A stretch of 32,271 nucleotides of DNA from CAZVYJ01 sp964631565. Its GTDB lineage: Bacteria > Planctomycetota > Phycisphaerae > SM23-33. Positions 29,454 through 32,271 of the stretch are shown piece after piece; the stretch's first letter is position 1; each line of letters opens with the position of its first letter. The stretch covers positions 1 through 32,271 of the forward strand of contig CAZVYJ010000030.1 of NCBI GenBank assembly GCA_964631565.1, read 5' to 3'. A program made the translations under genes and the position numbers. The notes beneath the pieces were generated by a model. The model searched no databases. It was not told the DNA's origin and worked only from the letters and a program-made list of their open reading frames with translations.

Positions 29454-29864
29454 ATATTCTTTTCACTCCGTACCGTTCACTCCGTAACCGCCTGTATAAA
29501 AAGCACCGATTTTCCGGCGACCGGGAACTGACGCGAAACAAATGCGCCTCAGGACTGCAGGTCGATAGCCGGCAAGCTGAACTACAGCCGTTATTGCCCG
29601 ATAGCTTCTCGGGTACGATGTCTGCCACCGACCCTTGAACCAATGCACCTTACGAATCCAATCATTCCATCGGCATGCGGGGACTTAACTTAAGTAATCC
29701 CGAGAAAATAATGACCGGAAAATAAATGCGGTACCCCCTGTGCAAAACGGCAAAAAAACTGCAGAAAAACAGCTGATTAAACTAGTCAAACTGCGGACTC
29801 CTCCGCCTCGCAACCGTGGTCTTGACGGTCAAGGATGCACAACTGATAAGAATTATACTCTTTT
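29454..29864. other. 411-base region upstream of kinase 2, no gene seen
   Basis: No convincing coding region is seen; two short minus-strand frames have no supporting features. Next to the kinase start there is an 11-base direct repeat, TTCACTCCGTA (29462-29472 and 29476-29486), which on the minus strand duplicates the GGAG-containing site. Small hairpins are present, such as CCCGA/TCGGG near 29600-29630 and TTGAC/GTCAA near 29832-29843. It may be a long leader, but it matches no riboswitch class that I can recognise. Confidence 0.45.
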
Positions 29865-30749
29865 TCACACCGAAGCCCGCCTGCAGTACTGATTATCTGA
29901 CCGAGTCATCGGTCGAAGGCGGCATGGTTTTTTCAGCTTATCTTTCCATGCTTTAATTATCGCCTTGTTTCCTGTATCAAGACTACCAAGATCATCTTCC
30001 ACAATGTGGTTGAGAACCACAGCCGCTCCCGTTTGTGCTTCGTGCGATGGCTTACCGGTATTCAACACACTACAAACCATCCCCATTGAGCCATTGGCCT
30101 GCCCTTCAAGACATATCAGCATCCATGTCAGATAATTCCCCTCTGAATGTTTGGCGGTGAGAAACAGGTATCGCCAGCACAAATCTCTGCCCCAGTCCAA
30201 CCCCGCTAATGTAGTCACATAAGCCAATGAAACACTTCGAACCTCATGATATCCGGACATGGCCGATCTTTCGATTGCCTGCGAAATATTATCCTTGCTT
30301 CGATTGATCGTTTCTTCCGGATAGCTTGCAAGTGCTTCGAATGCGCGGTGGCATCGACAGTCCGCGTATCCAGAGGCTTTCTTGATCCGGAAGCATAGAT
30401 ACCGGATTATCTCGTCCTGTTTTTCCTGCGACATCCCATCGACATATGGCCAGAATTTGTGTCCTTTATCGTGGACGACCTCATAGGCCGTACCCCAGTA
30501 ATAATCATCACTCATCGGCCGGTACGGCGTGTTAAGATCCCGCTGAAGCTTATCCGCAAGCTCTTCCCTCCAGACCGCCTCGGAGCAGCCATAGCCGCTG
30601 TTGACAAACCCTCTGTCCCTGTACAGGTGATAAGTTACCTCCGCTAATTCACGCCAGGCTTTCCGGGACTTTATAAACCATCCGGAAAGAAAGCCCCCGA
30701 GAAACACCAGTATAAATGCGCCAATAATGATAATGCGTTTTCTGTTCAT
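29865..30749 (-). CDS. Membrane-anchored hypothetical protein
   Basis: A 294-residue protein with an N-terminal hydrophobic anchor (RIIIIGAFILVFLGGFLSGWF, about 5-25) and a large soluble part that would lie in the periplasm. The soluble part looks mostly helical. It has scattered cysteines, including DCRCHRAFEAL near residue 150 and YGCSEAVW near 55, and a segment EVRSVSLAYVTTLAGLDWG that could be a HEAT-like unit. I do not recognise a family. A GAGGA site is 9 bases before the ATG. It lies 43 nt downstream of tRNA-Arg on the same strand with no terminator between them. Confidence 0.7.
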   Translation of the reverse strand: MNRKRIIIIGAFILVFLGGFLSGWFIKSRKAWRELAEVTYHLYRDRGFVNSGYGCSEAVWREELADKLQRDLNTPYRPMSDDYYWGTAYEVVHDKGHKFWPYVDGMSQEKQDEIIRYLCFRIKKASGYADCRCHRAFEALASYPEETINRSKDNISQAIERSAMSGYHEVRSVSLAYVTTLAGLDWGRDLCWRYLFLTAKHSEGNYLTWMLICLEGQANGSMGMVCSVLNTGKPSHEAQTGAAVVLNHIVEDDLGSLDTGNKAIIKAWKDKLKKPCRLRPMTRSDNQYCRRASV

Positions 30750-30792
30750 GGCAATTTCCTCTACCCGTAATGCAACCCCAGCTACACGGCAA

Positions 30793-30866
30793 TACGCCCG
30801 ACAGGACTCGAACCTGTGACCTACGGTTTAGGAAACCGTCGCTCTATCCTGCTGAGCTACGGGCGC
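30793..30866 (-). tRNA. tRNA-Arg (anticodon CCU)
   Basis: The minus strand folds into a complete cloverleaf. The acceptor stem is GCGCCCG with CGGGCGT (first pair G-U), the D arm GCTC...GAGC, the anticodon arm ACGGT-TTCCTAA-ACCGT with anticodon CCT, a 5-base variable loop, and the T arm ACAGG-TTCGAGT-CCTGT. The CCA end is not encoded. The anticodon reads AGG codons, so the tRNA carries arginine. Confidence 0.95.
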
Positions 30867-31149
30867 TTGTTGTCCCTGAGGGACGCCGCTAAATCTATTC
30901 GCATCGGCCTGCGGAATCAAGCATGTTAGGCCGAACAGATGCTGCAGCCATGCGATTTGCCAAATATTCAGAAGACCCTGCCGTCCCGAGGGACGGCAGG
31001 GTAAATAAAGAAATACAAAAACGCCGCCGCGGAAAAATTGTGTTTTTCTGGTTATTTCCGCCGATGAAGACAATAATTCAACCAGCTTCGCGGCATCGGA
31101 TCGCGCGGAACATTTCTTGCGTACAGGTCTTTTACAAGGGGAACAGAAG
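30867..31149. other. Intergenic region with strong hairpin
   Basis: A 283-base gap between divergent units. It contains a very stable hairpin, ACCCTGCCGTCC (30975-30986) with GGACGGCAGGGT (30991-31002), closed by a CGAG tetraloop, and a smaller GTCCCTGAGGGAC palindrome near 30872-30884. Neither is followed by a T run. Promoters for the tRNA (minus) and the lipoprotein (plus) must lie here, but I could not fix their boxes. Confidence 0.5.
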
Positions 31150-31545
31150 ATGAGAACGAAAGTAAGCATTCTCGCAGTTGCGGTTGTCTGTTCGCTTCTG
31201 GTCGGATGCACTCAGCGGATCGCCGACTACCCGCTCATCTCGACCAAGAACGTGGATCTGTCACAGGTAAGCTCGTACGAGAAGGGTCAGAGAACCAAAG
31301 GTCAGGACCTGGCGAAGATCGTCTTCTTCATCCAGACCGAAAAACCGACGATCAAGGCCGCTGTCGATAACGCCATCGACAACGCGCCCGGCGCCGTCGC
31401 CCTGGTTGACGCGGTGATCTACTACCAGGTATGGGGCACGCTCATCTACGGGCATGAAGCCTACATAGTAGAGGGCACGCCGATCATCGACCCGAACGTC
31501 AAGGTCAACACGCCGGTGGTGACGCCCCCGCAGCCGGTAAAATAA
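31150..31545 (+). CDS. Small lipoprotein (hypothetical)
   Basis: A 131-residue protein with a signal peptide ending in the lipobox LLVGC (C20). The mature part has KIVFFIQTEKPTIKAAVDNAIDNAPGAVALVDAVIYYQVW, a pattern of a conserved alpha/beta unit found in several small lipoproteins, and ends in a Pro/Val-rich tail. I cannot name a family with certainty. The ATG at 31150 was chosen because it begins the signal peptide directly and has AAGGGG upstream. An ATG 11 codons earlier would overlap that site. Confidence 0.75.
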   Translation: MRTKVSILAVAVVCSLLVGCTQRIADYPLISTKNVDLSQVSSYEKGQRTKGQDLAKIVFFIQTEKPTIKAAVDNAIDNAPGAVALVDAVIYYQVWGTLIYGHEAYIVEGTPIIDPNVKVNTPVVTPPQPVK

Positions 31546-31668
31546 CACGGGCCGGTAAAGCTGCGGCATATCGCAGCACTCTCATCGCAAGTGTGTTGCG
31601 GACATGGCTACAATAGATTACCCTTGCCCCCACACATTTGTGTTGCGCGCACAGAGGGATTTTTTCTT

Positions 31669-32079
31669 ATGAAAAGTATGAAAAACATGGAAAACGTCAC
31701 GACATTCCGCGTCCGCTACAGCGAAACCGACCGGATGGGCACGTTCTACAATTCCCGGGCGCTCGAATGGTTCGAGATAGGCCGCGGCGAGATGCTTCGC
31801 GACGCCGGCCTGCCATATGCACAGATGGAAGAACGCGGCGTGATGCTGCCGCTGGTCGAATCGCACGTTGAATACCTCGGCCGGGCCAAGTATGACGACC
31901 AGCTGCAGATTACCACCACCGCGGCGATGGCCGGCAAGGCCCGCGTGCGGTTCGAGCTGAAAATCTCCCACGCAGACGGCAGCGGCGACGTGGCCAGGGG
32001 CTATACCATCCACGCATTCACCGACCCTGCCGGCCGGGCCATCCGCCCGCCGACATGGTTCACGGATGTAATAGGTTGA
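31669..32079 (+). CDS. Acyl-CoA thioesterase of the 4HBT (YbgC/FadM-like) hotdog family
   Basis: A 136-residue single hotdog domain. The motif RVRYSETDRMGTFYNSRALEWFEIGR, close to the N-terminus, matches the 4HBT pattern and keeps the catalytic aspartate in ETD. LVESHVEYLGRAKYDDQLQI and a late RGYTIHAFTDPAGRAIRPP are also typical. The enzyme hydrolyses acyl-CoA thioesters in the cytoplasm; the acyl chain is unknown. An AGAGGG site lies about 11 bases before the ATG at 31669. Two more in-frame ATGs follow within 18 bases, so the start is uncertain by a few codons. Upstream in-frame residues lack coding character. Confidence 0.88.
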   Translation: MKSMKNMENVTTFRVRYSETDRMGTFYNSRALEWFEIGRGEMLRDAGLPYAQMEERGVMLPLVESHVEYLGRAKYDDQLQITTTAAMAGKARVRFELKISHADGSGDVARGYTIHAFTDPAGRAIRPPTWFTDVIG

Positions 32080-32271
32080 ATAATACATTCATTTTGCTGG
32101 CAATATCATCAAAATCAGCCCAGCCAAGCTTACCTGCCCTTTATGACGGCCTTGGCCGCACGCACAGTTCCATATCCGTGTTAATCCCTGCAGTGCCGCT
32201 TTCGGAATTCCTGAAAATCTGACTCATCCCCAGTTTTAGTTCAGGCAAAAAAATAGCCGACTTCTTTAGTG

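Noticed and set aside
29454..29864. A possible c-di-GMP or cobalamin riboswitch in the kinase 2 leader
   Set aside because: I could not find the conserved core sequences of these classes; only generic hairpins are visible.
30975..31002. A strong hairpin read as an intrinsic terminator
   Set aside because: No T run follows the stem on either strand, so I list it only as a hairpin.

Overview
The window looks like chromosomal DNA of a Gram-negative-type bacterium with fairly high GC and GGAG-type ribosome binding sites. It is most likely a member of the Planctomycetota, perhaps Phycisphaerae. The clues are the 3' end of a 16S rRNA gene followed by an intrinsic terminator instead of tRNAs and a 23S gene (unlinked rRNA genes are typical of this phylum), a fused MetX-MetW protein, a GlmU-like protein of the alternative bacterial type, and many lineage-style hypothetical and lipoprotein genes. 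The taxonomic call is inference. I see no phage, IS element, CRISPR array or other clear mobile element.

Layout: 1-66 is the tail of 16S rRNA, with its terminator at 243-273. From 0.5 to 5.3 kb lie a small membrane protein, a barrel-like hypothetical, a DUF2238/YjdF-type membrane protein, a PHP-domain phosphoesterase and a seven-span membrane protein with a helical C-terminal domain. From 5.4 to 7.5 kb is a small anchored protein divergent from a GspA/ExeA-type ATPase and its GspB-like partner. From 7.5 to 11.4 kb (minus strand) are a CPBP-like membrane protein, a uroporphyrinogen-decarboxylase-family protein, PurE (with its own terminator) and a zinc-dependent dehydrogenase. A lipoprotein combining EF-hand-like loops with an alkaline-phosphatase-like domain sits at 11.5-12.9 kb on the plus strand.

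From 12.9 to 16.4 kb is a methionine unit on the minus strand: a sigma70-type promoter, a SAM-I riboswitch, an intrinsic terminator, metY, and a metX-metW fusion 5 nt downstream. The switch should stop transcription when S-adenosylmethionine is plentiful. Upstream, also on the minus strand (21.0 to 16.4 kb), is a tightly spaced run of nagB, a glmU-like gene, an ADP-forming-type acyl-CoA synthetase and an acyl carrier protein. It joins amino-sugar metabolism and acyl activation in an unusual combination.

From 21.3 to 29.5 kb is a signalling block on the minus strand: hybrid histidine kinase 2, then a substrate-binding lipoprotein, then hybrid histidine kinase 1 only 3 nt after it. The two kinases share almost the same HisKA-HATPase-REC-REC-Hpt core but have different sensors. 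No ABC permease or ATPase is present, so the binding protein probably feeds the kinase rather than a transporter. The last part holds an anchored protein of unknown function, tRNA-Arg(CCU), a small lipoprotein and a 4HBT thioesterase.
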